A stretch of DNA of 64,000 nucleotides from Pseudomonas gingeri (GCF_013386115.1 NZ_JACAOR010000019.1:124001-188000), one strand, 5' to 3'; counted from the stretch's first letter, positions 16,578-24,902 are shown. Numbers and translations are program-made. Notes: a model not told the origin generated them from the letters alone.

Positions 16578-17957
16578 ATGGCCCTGGATTTACTGGTTGT
16601 ACTCATTTATGCCGCTGGCATGCTCGTGCTCGGTTACTACGGCATGCGCAAGGCCAAGACCCACGAAGACTACCTGGTTGCCGGGCGCAACCTGGGCCCG
16701 ACCCTGTACATGGGCACCATGGCCGCGACCGTACTGGGCGGTGCCTCCACCGTAGGCACCGTGCGCCTGGGCTATGTCCACGGGATTTCCGGTTTCTGGC
16801 TCTGCGCGGCCCTGGGCTTCGGCATCATCGCGCTGAACCTGTTCCTCGCCAAGCCGCTGCTCAAGCTGAAGATCTTCACCGTCACCCAGGTGCTGGAAAA
16901 GCGCTACAACCCCATGGCGCGCCAGGCCAGCGCGGTGATCATGCTGGCCTACGCGCTGATGATCGGCGTGACCTCGATCCTCGCCATCGGCACCGTGCTG
17001 CAAGTGCTGTTCGGCCTGCCGTTCTGGCTCTCGGTGCTGCTCGGCGGCGGTGTCGTGGTGGTCTACTCGACCATCGGCGGCATGTGGTCGCTGACCCTGA
17101 CCGATATCGTCCAGTTCATCATCAAGACCGTTGGCCTGATGTTCATCCTGCTGCCGATCTGCCTGTACCGCGTCGGCGGCTGGGACGAACTGGTGAGCAA
17201 GCTGCCGGCGGCGAGCTTCAGCTTCACCACCATCGGCTGGGACACCATCATCACCTACTTCCTGATCTACTTCTTCGGCATCCTGATCGGCCAGGACATC
17301 TGGCAACGGGTGTTCACCGCCAAGGACGAGAAAGTCGCGAAGTACGCCGGCAGCGTCGCCGGGATCTACTGCATCGCCTACGGCCTGGCCTGCGCCCTGA
17401 TCGGCATGGCCGCCCATGTGCTGATCCCGGACCTGGACAACGTCAACAACGCCTTCGCCGCCATCGTCAAGCTGTCGCTGCCCGATGGTATCCGTGGCCT
17501 GGTGATCGCCGCGGCCCTGGCCGCCATGATGTCCACCGCCAGCGCCGGCCTGCTGGCCGCCTCCACCGTACTGACCGAAGACCTGTTGCCGAAACTGCGC
17601 GGCGGCAAGCAGTCGAGCCTGGCGGTCAACCGCCTGTTCACCTGCCTGACCGGGATCGTGGTGCTGGGTATCGCCCTGGTGGTCAGCGATGTGATCAGTG
17701 CACTGACCCTGGCCTATAACCTGCTGGTCGGCGGCATGCTGATCCCGCTGATCGGTGCCATTTTCTGGAAACGCGCCACCACCGCCGGCGCGATCACCAG
17801 CATGGCCCTGGGCTTCATCACCGCGCTGGTGTTCATGATCATCGACGGGCTCGACGCGAATACACCGATCTACTACAGCCTGGCTGTCGGCCTGGTCAGC
17901 TTCGTGGTGGTCAGCCTGCTGTCCCCTCGTCCGGCGACAGTGGCCAGCGCCATCTGA
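16578..17957 (+). CDS. Sodium:solute symporter (SSS family)
   Basis: A 459-residue protein with about thirteen membrane helices and SSS landmarks: EDYLVAGRNLGP after helix 1, GGASTVGTVRLGY (sodium-site region), VTQVLEKRY, GQDIWQRVFTAKDEK, and AAMMSTASAGLLAASTVL in the helix-8 region. Family members import amino acids, polyamine products or organic acids with sodium. Context in the gbu cluster suggests import of a guanidino compound or GABA-like substrate. The frame is open from 16431, but that stretch is the REP pair. ATG 16578 has GGAG about eleven bases upstream and starts at the first helix. A strong terminator follows. Confidence 0.9.
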   Translation: MALDLLVVLIYAAGMLVLGYYGMRKAKTHEDYLVAGRNLGPTLYMGTMAATVLGGASTVGTVRLGYVHGISGFWLCAALGFGIIALNLFLAKPLLKLKIFTVTQVLEKRYNPMARQASAVIMLAYALMIGVTSILAIGTVLQVLFGLPFWLSVLLGGGVVVVYSTIGGMWSLTLTDIVQFIIKTVGLMFILLPICLYRVGGWDELVSKLPAASFSFTTIGWDTIITYFLIYFFGILIGQDIWQRVFTAKDEKVAKYAGSVAGIYCIAYGLACALIGMAAHVLIPDLDNVNNAFAAIVKLSLPDGIRGLVIAAALAAMMSTASAGLLAASTVLTEDLLPKLRGGKQSSLAVNRLFTCLTGIVVLGIALVVSDVISALTLAYNLLVGGMLIPLIGAIFWKRATTAGAITSMALGFITALVFMIIDGLDANTPIYYSLAVGLVSFVVVSLLSPRPATVASAI

Positions 17958-17975
17958 CAATGCAGTTACTTCAGC

Positions 17976-18009
17976 GGGTGCGACGTCGGTTGTCGCATCC
18001 GTTTTTTTT
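17976..18009 (+). terminator. Rho-independent terminator after the SSS transporter
   Basis: A nine-pair stem (GGGTGCGAC with GTCGCATCC, one G-T pair) and seven-base loop are followed by eight T residues, starting 18 bases after the stop. This is a textbook end for the gbu cluster transcript. Confidence 0.9.
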
Positions 18010-18225
18010 CCCATGGCCGCCGCTTCGGCGCCGACCAATGGTCACCGACACTGAACAAACCTGTGCTGTACTGGCAATCAGCGACTGCCTTGGGGAAGGT
18101 ATTCTGGAATCAGGTTCCGGATGAGTCCCAAGGTACAAGGATCGCTGGTGTCGTCCTTCCGACAGCCATCGCAATGCCCTGGGAAAGGGTCGAACAAGAA
18201 GAAAGTACTTTCCTGCGAGGCATTC

Positions 18226-18468
18226 ATGAACAGGCTCGAGATTCATCAACAGATCTGCCATTCCATAGAACAGCAATTGTCGTTGAAATGGCCCCGGGAT
18301 CCCTCCCTGGCGGCGGATGACAGTTACTCCCTCGATATCGCCGCGCTGTTCCAGCACCTTGAATGTCAGTTCAATGTGCGGCTGGACCTCAACCGTGACT
18401 TGAGGGGTATCAGCACCATCGGCGACCTCAGCCGGTTCATCTACGAAAAGACCCAGCCCTCGCACTGA
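18226..18468 (+). CDS. Orphan acyl-carrier-like protein
   Basis: An 80-residue protein that fits the acyl carrier fold: helix 1 (NRLEIHQQICHSIEQQLSL), a loop with acidic residues, then YSLDIAALFQHLECQFNVRLD, which lines up with the phosphopantetheine segment DSLDTVELVMALEEEFGI of ACPs. Ser39 would be the attachment serine; the usual preceding Asp is Tyr here. The tail ISTIGDLSRFIYEK matches ACP helix 4. No synthase, ligase or transferase gene is nearby. GAGG lies six bases before ATG 18226; longer in-frame starts lack ribosome sites. Partner unknown. The family call comes from reading the pattern and would need a profile search. Confidence 0.7.
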   Translation: MNRLEIHQQICHSIEQQLSLKWPRDPSLAADDSYSLDIAALFQHLECQFNVRLDLNRDLRGISTIGDLSRFIYEKTQPSH

Positions 18469-18557
18469 ACCGCGATTGCAGGGTCATTGCCCGGCAGGGT
18501 GACGCGCGCGCTCAAGGAAACCACCACGGCTGGAGGGCTTGAGTCGGTATGAAAGCG

Positions 18558-18683
18558 TTACCGGCGCGGCTGCCGACGGCGGCGTTCGTCGTCCGTGCGA
18601 ATCGGCACGGGTTGCAGCGGTGGCTCGATCAGGCCGAGGGCGACACCGAGGTCATGGAGCCAGGTTTGCAGTTTGTCTTTCAT
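18558..18683 (-). CDS. PA1414-type small protein (41 residues)
   Basis: A 41-residue ORF read directly from the minus strand. It begins MKDKLQTWLHDLGVALGLIE and ends with a basic RRRRQPRR tail. A strong ribosome site (AAGGGGG) lies five bases before the ATG. The amphipathic helix followed by proline-rich and basic segments looks like a real small protein, and I recall similar Pseudomonas proteins filed as PA1414 family. In P. aeruginosa that locus is strongly induced by low oxygen through Anr and is linked to the sRNA SicX. Here an Anr-like site lies about 100 bases upstream. Function unknown. Confidence 0.68.
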   Translation of the reverse strand: MKDKLQTWLHDLGVALGLIEPPLQPVPIRTDDERRRRQPRR

Positions 18684-18744
18684 ATAGCCCCCTTCAGGGT
18701 AATGCGAGCGACATAGTTCTGTAGCCGCTTCACACAGATCATAG

Positions 18745-18793
18745 CTCTAAGTCCTACGCAATGCTTCCTTTCCACGGGGTTGATTGCGCCAAA
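18745..18793 (-). promoter_or_regulatory. Possible Anr/FNR-type promoter of the PA1414-like gene
   Basis: On the minus strand TTTGGCGCAATCAA (18793-18780) matches the Anr/FNR consensus TTGAT-N4-ATCAA at seven of ten informative bases, with a perfect right half. A weak -10 (TAGGAC) lies 22-23 bases after it, as expected for a site centred near -41.5. The transcript would start near 18748, leaving a leader of about 65 bases before the 41-residue ORF. Only partial consensus, so tentative. Confidence 0.35.
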
Positions 18794-18808
18794 TCATGGC
18801 AAAAAGCT

Positions 18809-19711
18809 TCAGGCCGACGCACGGACAGTCACGATCCCGGCACTCAGCTGCGCCTTGCGTTCCTCTTCCATCTCGATCCAGGCCGTCAGGTTCGCGCCCT
18901 TCATGCCTTTGCGCCACATCAGCCAGGTGGTGGCGGTGTCGAACGGTGCGGCCATCGGGTGCACCGAGACATTCTCGCGCCCCGGCAGGCTGGCCAGCAT
19001 CGAGCGGGACATCATCGCCACGCCGGAACCGGCGGTCACGCAGGCCAGCATGCCCGGGTAGGACTCGATTTCGATGGCCCGCCCCATCGCCGCCTGATAA
19101 TGCGCATACCAGGCCTCCAGGCGAACACGGTAGGAACAGCCGGGACGGAAGGTGAATACCGCCCGCCCCTCGATATCCCGTGCCGTGCGTATCGGCGGAT
19201 GGTCGGCGGCGGCAATCATCACCAGCGATTCCTGGAACAATGCGATGCCCTCCAGCCCGGCCAGTTGCAGCGGGCCGTCGACCAGCGCGGCATCCAGGCG
19301 ACCGCTGAGCACGCCCTCGAACAGCTCGGAACTGATGCTCGACTGCACCTGCAGGTTCACCGCGGGATAGGCGCGGTGATAACGCGACAGCAGCGGCGGC
19401 AGATGGATCGCCGCGGTGCTGTACATGGTTCCCAGGACAAAGTCGCCGCCCGGCTGGCCGCCCTGCACCGCCGCCTGGGCTTCGTCATGCAGCAGGAACA
19501 GCTTGGCGCAGTAGTCCAGCAGGACCTTGCCCGCCGGAGACAGCTGCAAACGCTGGCGCTCGCGCAGGAACAACTCGACCCCGAGTTGCTCTTCGAGCTG
19601 CTTGAGCCGGGTCGACAGGTTCGACGGCACCCGATGCAAACGCTCGGCCGCCCGGGTGATGGAACCCTCCTCGGCCACGGCCTGAAAGATCCGCAGTTGA
19701 CTGAACTCCAT
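18809..19711 (-). CDS. LysR-family transcriptional regulator
   Basis: A 300-residue LysR protein. The winged helix-turn-helix is at about 2-60 (EEGSITRAAERLHRVPSNLSTRLKQLEEQ), followed by the two-lobed effector domain. ATG 19711 has GGAG six bases upstream; an in-frame start at 19723 lacks one. It is divergent from the MFS gene at 19817 with a 105-bp AT-rich gap (TTACTTAATATTATTC), typical of a regulator and its target. It lies just beyond the PA1414-like gene, the same order I recall for PAO1 PA1413/PA1414. The effector is unknown. Confidence 0.9.
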   Translation of the reverse strand: MEFSQLRIFQAVAEEGSITRAAERLHRVPSNLSTRLKQLEEQLGVELFLRERQRLQLSPAGKVLLDYCAKLFLLHDEAQAAVQGGQPGGDFVLGTMYSTAAIHLPPLLSRYHRAYPAVNLQVQSSISSELFEGVLSGRLDAALVDGPLQLAGLEGIALFQESLVMIAAADHPPIRTARDIEGRAVFTFRPGCSYRVRLEAWYAHYQAAMGRAIEIESYPGMLACVTAGSGVAMMSRSMLASLPGRENVSVHPMAAPFDTATTWLMWRKGMKGANLTAWIEMEEERKAQLSAGIVTVRASA

Positions 19712-19816
19712 GATCTTCTCCAAAAACGAACAAGTTACTTAATATTATTCATTTTTAAAGAAAGTCAATCAGTCCTAGCCTGACGGTCAATCGTCCCTTC
19801 TCCAGGAATTGCCGCC

Positions 19817-20998
19817 ATGTCGCCGCTGATTCGTTTAGTCGCCTGTTTCGTCGCCCTGATGATGGTCATGGGCATCGGCCGTTTTTCCCTGACGCCGCAG
19901 TTGCCGCACCTGATCAGCGAAGGCCAGATCGATCTGACCGCCGGTGGCCTGATCGCCGCCGCGAACTACCTGGGCTATCTGCTGGGTGCCGCGGATGCGA
20001 TGTTTGCCCGGCGGCCGGAGCAGATCCGCCAGCGCCTGCTCGGTGGCCTGTGGCTGTGCGTGCTGCTGACCCTGGCGTCGTTCTGGGCCCATGGTTTCTG
20101 GTCGCACCTGGCATTGCGCTTCGGCGCCGGGATCGCCAGTGCCTGGGTGGTGGTGATGATTACCAGCCTGAGCCAACCGCTGGCGGCCAGCAGCGGCCGG
20201 CATCGCCTGGGGGCGCTGGTGTTCGCCGGGCCCGGCCTGGGCATCGTGCTCACCGGCCTGCTGGCCATGGGCTCCAATCTGCTGGGGCAGACTTCATCCA
20301 CCTTGTGGCTGGTGTATGCCGTCGCCGGCCTGTTGCTGCTGCTGATGATCCTGCCATTCCTCCCGCACTCGACGGCAACGCCCGCCACGGCGGTGCATAT
20401 CGCCAATGCCTCGGCGGGCGGCAGCATCGGTCATCTGTGCCTGGTCTACTTCCTGTACGGGCTGGGCTACATCATCCCGGCGACCTTTCTTTCGCAGATG
20501 GCCAGCGCCCGTTTCCACGGCGAATGGCAGGCCGACCTGTTCTGGCCCTGCTTCGGCCTTGCCGCCGCCCTGGGGGTCCTGCTGGTCAGTCTGCGCCGGC
20601 ACAATCCCCGGGTCACCCGTCACTGGCTGATGGCGACGCTGTGGCTGCAAGCCGCCGGTGTCTTCGCCTGCCTGTTGTCCAGCGGACTGGGACTGGTGCT
20701 GGGGGTGATTCTCTGCGGTGCGCCGTTCCTCGCCTGCATGCAACTGGTGATGCAGCGCTCGCGGGAACTGGCACCGCACACAACCCAGCGCAATGCCGGC
20801 CTGCTGACCGTCTGCTTCTCCGTCGGCCAGCTCAGTGGCCCGCTGCTGGCCGCCCTGAGCAGCCATTGGAGCGGCGGCCTGCAGCCGGCGCTGATGGTCG
20901 CTGGCAGCGGCCTGGTGATCGCCGGACTGGTTTCGCTGCGGCCGGTTACTGTCCCAGTGCCTTACGCAAACGACGGCGTATCCACTGCTCGGCACTGA
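19817..20998 (+). CDS. YbfB/YjiJ-type MFS transporter
   Basis: A 393-residue, twelve-helix transporter of the YbfB/YjiJ branch of the MFS: first helix MMVMGIGRFSLTPQLPHL, NYLGYLLGAADAM, then symmetric C-terminal half with YFLYGLGYIIPATFL. Substrate unknown. AGGAA precedes ATG 19817. It probably answers to the divergent LysR regulator. Its last 53 bases overlap the end of the convergent EamA gene: the C-terminal tail (about VTVPVPYANDGVSTARH) is read from the opposite strand of the EamA coding end, which suggests that a previous stop was lost or that the two 3' ends co-evolved. Confidence 0.88.
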   Translation: MSPLIRLVACFVALMMVMGIGRFSLTPQLPHLISEGQIDLTAGGLIAAANYLGYLLGAADAMFARRPEQIRQRLLGGLWLCVLLTLASFWAHGFWSHLALRFGAGIASAWVVVMITSLSQPLAASSGRHRLGALVFAGPGLGIVLTGLLAMGSNLLGQTSSTLWLVYAVAGLLLLLMILPFLPHSTATPATAVHIANASAGGSIGHLCLVYFLYGLGYIIPATFLSQMASARFHGEWQADLFWPCFGLAAALGVLLVSLRRHNPRVTRHWLMATLWLQAAGVFACLLSSGLGLVLGVILCGAPFLACMQLVMQRSRELAPHTTQRNAGLLTVCFSVGQLSGPLLAALSSHWSGGLQPALMVAGSGLVIAGLVSLRPVTVPVPYANDGVSTARH

Positions 20999-21875
20999 CC
21001 AGGGTGATTCCCAGCAGCACCAGCACCGCGCCGATGACAAAGTTGAAGCTCAAGGGGTCGCCGAGCAGGACGACCCCGAAGGTCACGCCGAACATCGGCG
21101 TCATGAAGGAAAATACCGCCAGGTTCGACGCCAGGTAGCGTTGCAGCAGCCAGAACCACACCAGGTAGCTGAAGAACGACACCACCAGGCCCTGGAACAG
21201 CACGCTGCCGACGGCAACGGCGGTGAGGCTGACATGACCGATCTGGCCGGAGACGGCGGCAATCGCCAGCAGCCCGACGAAACCGACGATCAACTGGTAG
21301 AACAGCGTCAGTGTCACTGGTGCTTCCGACAACCGTGACGCGCGCACCACCACGGTGGTCGCGCCCCAGGCGGCACCGGCCAGCACCCCCAGGGCATCGC
21401 CCAGGAGCATGTTGCTGTCCATGTCGGAGAACGATACCCCGCCGGCAAACGCGAAGACGATACCGACAAAGGCCAGGCCGATCCCCAGCCATTGCAAGGG
21501 CTTCAGGCGTTCGCTGGGCAACAGCCAGTTCACCCCCAGGGCGGTAAAGATCGGCGCGGTGTAGAGAAACACCGACATATGCGCGGCCGAGGTCCGTTGC
21601 AGGCCTTCGGAGATAAACAGGAATTCCAGGCCGAACAGCGCTCCCGCCAGCAGGCCGCCGCGCCACGTCGCACCGATATGGCTCCAGCCGCCCTTCCAGC
21701 ACATCAGCAGGCCCACCAGCAGCGCCGAGATCCCGGAGCGCCCGGCCGCCTGCATGACCGGGGCGATATCCGCCGCGGCCCACTTGATCACCACTTGCTG
21801 GATGCCCCAGATCAGGCACAGCCCGAGCATCACCTGGATGGCAAAACGATCGGCGTTACGCCGCGAGGTGCTCAT
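20946..21875 (-). CDS. EamA/DMT-family transporter
   Basis: A 309-residue protein with ten membrane segments in two EamA repeats (CLIWGIQQVVIKWAAADIAP at the start, SFMTPMFGVTFGVVLLGDP late in the second repeat). Likely a metabolite or amino acid exporter of unknown substrate. The open frame reaches 21953, but ATG 21875 begins directly at the family-typical N-terminus. It is convergent with the MFS gene and overlaps it by 53 bases. Confidence 0.9.
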   Translation of the reverse strand: MSTSRRNADRFAIQVMLGLCLIWGIQQVVIKWAAADIAPVMQAAGRSGISALLVGLLMCWKGGWSHIGATWRGGLLAGALFGLEFLFISEGLQRTSAAHMSVFLYTAPIFTALGVNWLLPSERLKPLQWLGIGLAFVGIVFAFAGGVSFSDMDSNMLLGDALGVLAGAAWGATTVVVRASRLSEAPVTLTLFYQLIVGFVGLLAIAAVSGQIGHVSLTAVAVGSVLFQGLVVSFFSYLVWFWLLQRYLASNLAVFSFMTPMFGVTFGVVLLGDPLSFNFVIGAVLVLLGITLVSAEQWIRRRLRKALGQ

Positions 21876-22068
21876 GGGCACCCCGGGCAAGAAAACAAAG
21901 ACATGGCAGTTTCCGCAAAAGAGAAGGCAAGGCCCCCTGGCATACGTGTGCAAGGGTTGATAATCAGGTGAGCGAATCCTACAGGCAGTTTTTACCCATC
22001 GGTCAGAAAAAAACCGTGGAAAAAGACTCGAGGATAGCCGAGAGCGTCGTCAAGTGCCGGGAAACGGA

Positions 22069-22470
22069 TCAGGCCCCGGACCGCATCCGCCAGTACCCCA
22101 CCAGGCTGACCAGGCAACTCACCAGAGTCCCCCAGGCCAGGTCCATGAGTGCCAACTGACCCGACCAGGCCTGCAATGTTGCCCAGTTGCTCAAATCGTA
22201 GGTCCCGTAGGCCACCAACCCCAGCAGGGCTCCGAGGCCCGCGGCGCGACGGCTGCTGCGCGAAGCCGCCGCCGGTAGCACGACCAACACCAGCATGCCC
22301 ACGCCATACAGCAGGTAAAACAGGATCGCCGGCACCCAGCGCGGTTGCTCCAGCATCAGTGGACCGAGCAGGCTCCTGTAGGTGGAGCCCATCAGCACCC
22401 CGAGCCAGAGCCCGTCGAGCACGAGAAAGGCCAGCAGCATGGCCAGGTAGGCCAGCAAGACTTTTCTCAT
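22069..22470 (-). CDS. DUF2177-family membrane protein
   Basis: A 133-residue protein with four membrane helices. DUF2177 traits are visible: an N-terminal helix ending in LDGLWLGVLMGSTYRSLLG, a middle LFYLLYGVGMLVLV helix, and YGTYDLSNWATLQAW before the last helix. The family is widespread and uncharacterised. ATG 22470 (MRKVLLAYLAM) is chosen over 22491, since it starts at the membrane helix. It lies 26 bp downstream of the cvfB-like gene on the same strand and is probably co-transcribed with it. Confidence 0.87.
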   Translation of the reverse strand: MRKVLLAYLAMLLAFLVLDGLWLGVLMGSTYRSLLGPLMLEQPRWVPAILFYLLYGVGMLVLVVLPAAASRSSRRAAGLGALLGLVAYGTYDLSNWATLQAWSGQLALMDLAWGTLVSCLVSLVGYWRMRSGA

Positions 22471-22496
22471 GATCGAAGGCGCTCCCGGCATGGGAT

Positions 22497-23333
22497 TCAG
22501 CTCAACTCGATGCGGTCGGCGTGAATAACGATCTGGCCCTGTTTGTACAGGGCGCCGATGGCCTTCTTGAAGTTGCCCTTGCTGACTCCGAACAGACCGC
22601 TGATCACGGTCGGATCGCTCTTGTCACTAACAGGCAGGACACCGTTGTTCTCGCGCAACCTGGCGAGGATCTTCGAGTTCAGGCTGCCGGCGGCTTCTTC
22701 GCCGACCGGTTGCAGGCTCAGGCTGATCTTGCCGTCGGCACGGATCTCCTTGATAAAGCCTTTTTCCTGTTTGCCGGCACGCAGGAACTTGAACACTTCG
22801 TTCTTGTGAATCAGGCCCCAGTGCTTGTTGTTGATAATGGCCTTGAAACCCATGTCGGTTGCTTCGGCCACCAGCAGGTCGACTTCCTCGCCAACCTTGT
22901 AGTTGGCCGGCGTCTTGTCCAGGTAACGATCCAGGCGCGCGGTGGCGGTGATGCGGCGGGTGTGCTTGTCGAGATAGACATGCACCACGCAGTACTCGCC
23001 GGCGCTCAACTGGCGCTTTTCCTCGGAATACGGCAGCAGCAGGTCCTTGGGCAGTCCCCAGTCGAGGAACACGCCGATGCTGTTGACTTCCTTGACTTTG
23101 AGACTGGCGAATTCACCGACCTGAACTTTCGGTGTTTCAGTGGTGGCAATTAACTTGTCAGCGCTGTCCAGATAAATGAAAACATTCAGCCAGTCTTCAT
23201 CTTCACTGGGAATATCCTTGGGGATATAACGGTTGGGCAAAAGAATTTCGCCATCCTGCGCACCGTCCAGGTACAAACCGAAGTTAGTGTGCTTAACCAC
23301 TTGCAAGCTGTTGTAACGCCCGACTAAAGCCAT
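22497..23333 (-). CDS. CvfB-family S1 RNA-binding protein
   Basis: A 278-residue protein with the CvfB/YitL layout: three S1-like OB folds (about 1-65, 70-130, 145-205) and a C-terminal winged helix (about 215-278, VISGLFGVSKGNFKKAIGAL). The second fold has VNSIGVFLDWGLPKDLLLP and the third MGFKAIINNKHWGLIHKNEVF, both S1 hallmarks. CvfB of Staphylococcus aureus binds RNA and affects virulence gene expression. In Pseudomonas the role is not known. ATG 23333 (MALVGRYNSLQ) has GGAA directly upstream; an in-frame start at 23348 adds five residues. Confidence 0.9.
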   Translation of the reverse strand: MALVGRYNSLQVVKHTNFGLYLDGAQDGEILLPNRYIPKDIPSEDEDWLNVFIYLDSADKLIATTETPKVQVGEFASLKVKEVNSIGVFLDWGLPKDLLLPYSEEKRQLSAGEYCVVHVYLDKHTRRITATARLDRYLDKTPANYKVGEEVDLLVAEATDMGFKAIINNKHWGLIHKNEVFKFLRAGKQEKGFIKEIRADGKISLSLQPVGEEAAGSLNSKILARLRENNGVLPVSDKSDPTVISGLFGVSKGNFKKAIGALYKQGQIVIHADRIELS

Positions 23334-23690
23334 TTCCAATACCCTCATTGCGTGGGCGCCATTCTACCCGAGTTTGGCGGTGCTGTTTCATAGCCCTCGC
23401 CCACCCCGGGAAATTCCCCGGCAATCGCGGTTTTTCAAGGCCTGCGCGGCAGATCATGGCACCGCTCGTCAGGCCGCGACCCGAGCCTGACGGCAAAACC
23501 AGGCGCATCGGGAAAATCCGAGGGCCAGGGTTACGAATTAAAACAGCGGCTTAGGGGACAATAATGAGTTCAACTTGAAGATTGCGCGGATAATATCGCC
23601 GCGTATTTCAGGAGGATATTTACCAAGCTATTGTCAAGCTTTTCAGGTATGATGGTCGATCCAGTTAATATCTACAGGTTAATGGCCGCC
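23334..23690. other. Intergenic region upstream of cvfB-like gene and small protein gene
   Basis: These 357 bases lie between the divergent cvfB-like gene and the small protein gene. The last 130 bases are AT-richer than the surroundings. They hold an AGGAGG at 23610-23615 that is not followed by a start codon at proper distance (nearest in-frame TTG is at 23631) and a TATGAT at 23648-23653. I see no clear small gene, RNA fold or operator. Confidence 0.4.
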
Positions 23691-23870
23691 ATGCGCGTAA
23701 AAGCATCCAACAGCAAAGCAAAGCCAGCCCCAGCCGTTGAGACCAGCGACTCGATCAACGAGCAAATTGCTGCTTTCCTGAAATCCGGCGGCGAGATCCA
23801 GCAAATTGCCAAAGGCGTCAGCGGCCAGACTTTCGGCCCGTCGAAACAGATCACCCTCGGCAAGAAGTAA
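23691..23870 (+). CDS. Small protein with FLxxGGxI motif
   Basis: A 59-residue protein: a basic N-terminus (RVKASNSKAKPAPA), one amphipathic helix with SINEQIAAFLKSGGEIQQIA, and a Gly/Lys-rich end. The FLxxGGxIxxI motif also occurs near the C-terminus of the Pseudomonas RNA polymerase-binding regulator SutA and in other small regulatory proteins, so a role with transcription is possible but unproven. The start is uncertain: in-frame ATGs at 23649, 23652, 23682 and 23691 and a TTG at 23631 all exist, and none has an ideal ribosome site. It is upstream of the lipoprotein gene. Confidence 0.7.
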   Translation: MRVKASNSKAKPAPAVETSDSINEQIAAFLKSGGEIQQIAKGVSGQTFGPSKQITLGKK

Positions 23871-24036
23871 GTCACGCCTCGAAGCTTTCCCCCCTCGCGA
23901 CACCTTGGCCGCTATGCGCTTTGATCCTCAAGGCGCTAGGGCTGAAGCGACCTCCCCCGACACTGATCGCATCTTTGCATTGAACCGCCAGGCCACAAGG
24001 CGTTCTATGGGAAAACGCCCTCGCAAGGATTCGCTC

Positions 24037-24897
24037 ATGTCGCGTCGATCCCTTTTCCTGTTCTGCTGCCTGATACTGGGCCTGGCGCTGGCTGCCTGCA
24101 CCCGGGTCGGCGTCGCCTATCGCAATCTGGATGTGATCATCCCCTGGACCCTCGGCGACTACGTGGACATGAACCGCGAGCAGAAGGGCTGGTTCAACGA
24201 ACGCCTGAAGGAACACCTGCAATGGCATTGCACCACGCAATTGCCTGGCTATCTGGAATGGCTCGACCGCTTGCAGCGCATGGTCGAAAACGGCCAGGTC
24301 AACGATAGCGAGCTGCAGGCACGAACCGTTGAAGCCAAGGCGGCGATTGCCCAGGTCGCCCGGGAAATCACGCCGTCAGCGGTCGAACTGCTCCAGGGCC
24401 TGGATGATCGGCAAGTCGCCGAGATGAACGAGGCGTTCGCCAGGGAACAGCGCGAACGTCAGGCCGAGTATGTCGCCCTGCCCCTGGATGAACAGATGCG
24501 CCAGCGCGCGGAGCGGATGAGCAAGCGCCTGAAGGCCTGGCTCGGTCCGCTGAGCCTGGAGCAACAGCAACGGGTGATCGAGTGGTCAACCGAACTCGGC
24601 GAGCAGAACCGCCTGTGGATCGCCAACCGCGCGCACTGGCAGGCACAACTGAGCGCCGCGGTCGCCGCCCGGCAGAGCCCCGACTTTCCCCGGCGCATCG
24701 AGCAACTGTTGCAACATCGGGACAGCCTGTGGACCACCGAATACCGCCAGGCCTATGCACGCACCGAGCAGGCCGCCCGCAGCCTGCTGGTGGACCTGAT
24801 GGCCGAGAGTACGCCCGCCCAGCGTAATCAGTTGCTGAAAAGAATCGCCGACCTGCGCCGCGACTTCAGCGAACTGAAGTGCCTGAAGGCGGCTTGA
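24037..24897 (+). CDS. DUF6279-like lipoprotein
   Basis: A 286-residue lipoprotein. The signal peptide (RRSLFLFCCLILGLALAAC) ends in a lipobox with Cys20. The mature part is fully helical, beginning VAYRNLDVIIPWTLGDYVDM and MNREQKGWFNERLKEHLQWH, the signature I associate with DUF6279 lipoproteins of Pseudomonas. It is probably anchored in the outer membrane. Function unknown. The frame is open from 23806, but ATG 24037 gives the signal peptide and has AAGGA seven bases upstream. A perfect palindrome (24903-24933) right after the stop may end the transcript. Confidence 0.85.
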   Translation: MSRRSLFLFCCLILGLALAACTRVGVAYRNLDVIIPWTLGDYVDMNREQKGWFNERLKEHLQWHCTTQLPGYLEWLDRLQRMVENGQVNDSELQARTVEAKAAIAQVAREITPSAVELLQGLDDRQVAEMNEAFAREQRERQAEYVALPLDEQMRQRAERMSKRLKAWLGPLSLEQQQRVIEWSTELGEQNRLWIANRAHWQAQLSAAVAARQSPDFPRRIEQLLQHRDSLWTTEYRQAYARTEQAARSLLVDLMAESTPAQRNQLLKRIADLRRDFSELKCLKAA

Positions 24898-24902
24898 GAC
24901 AT

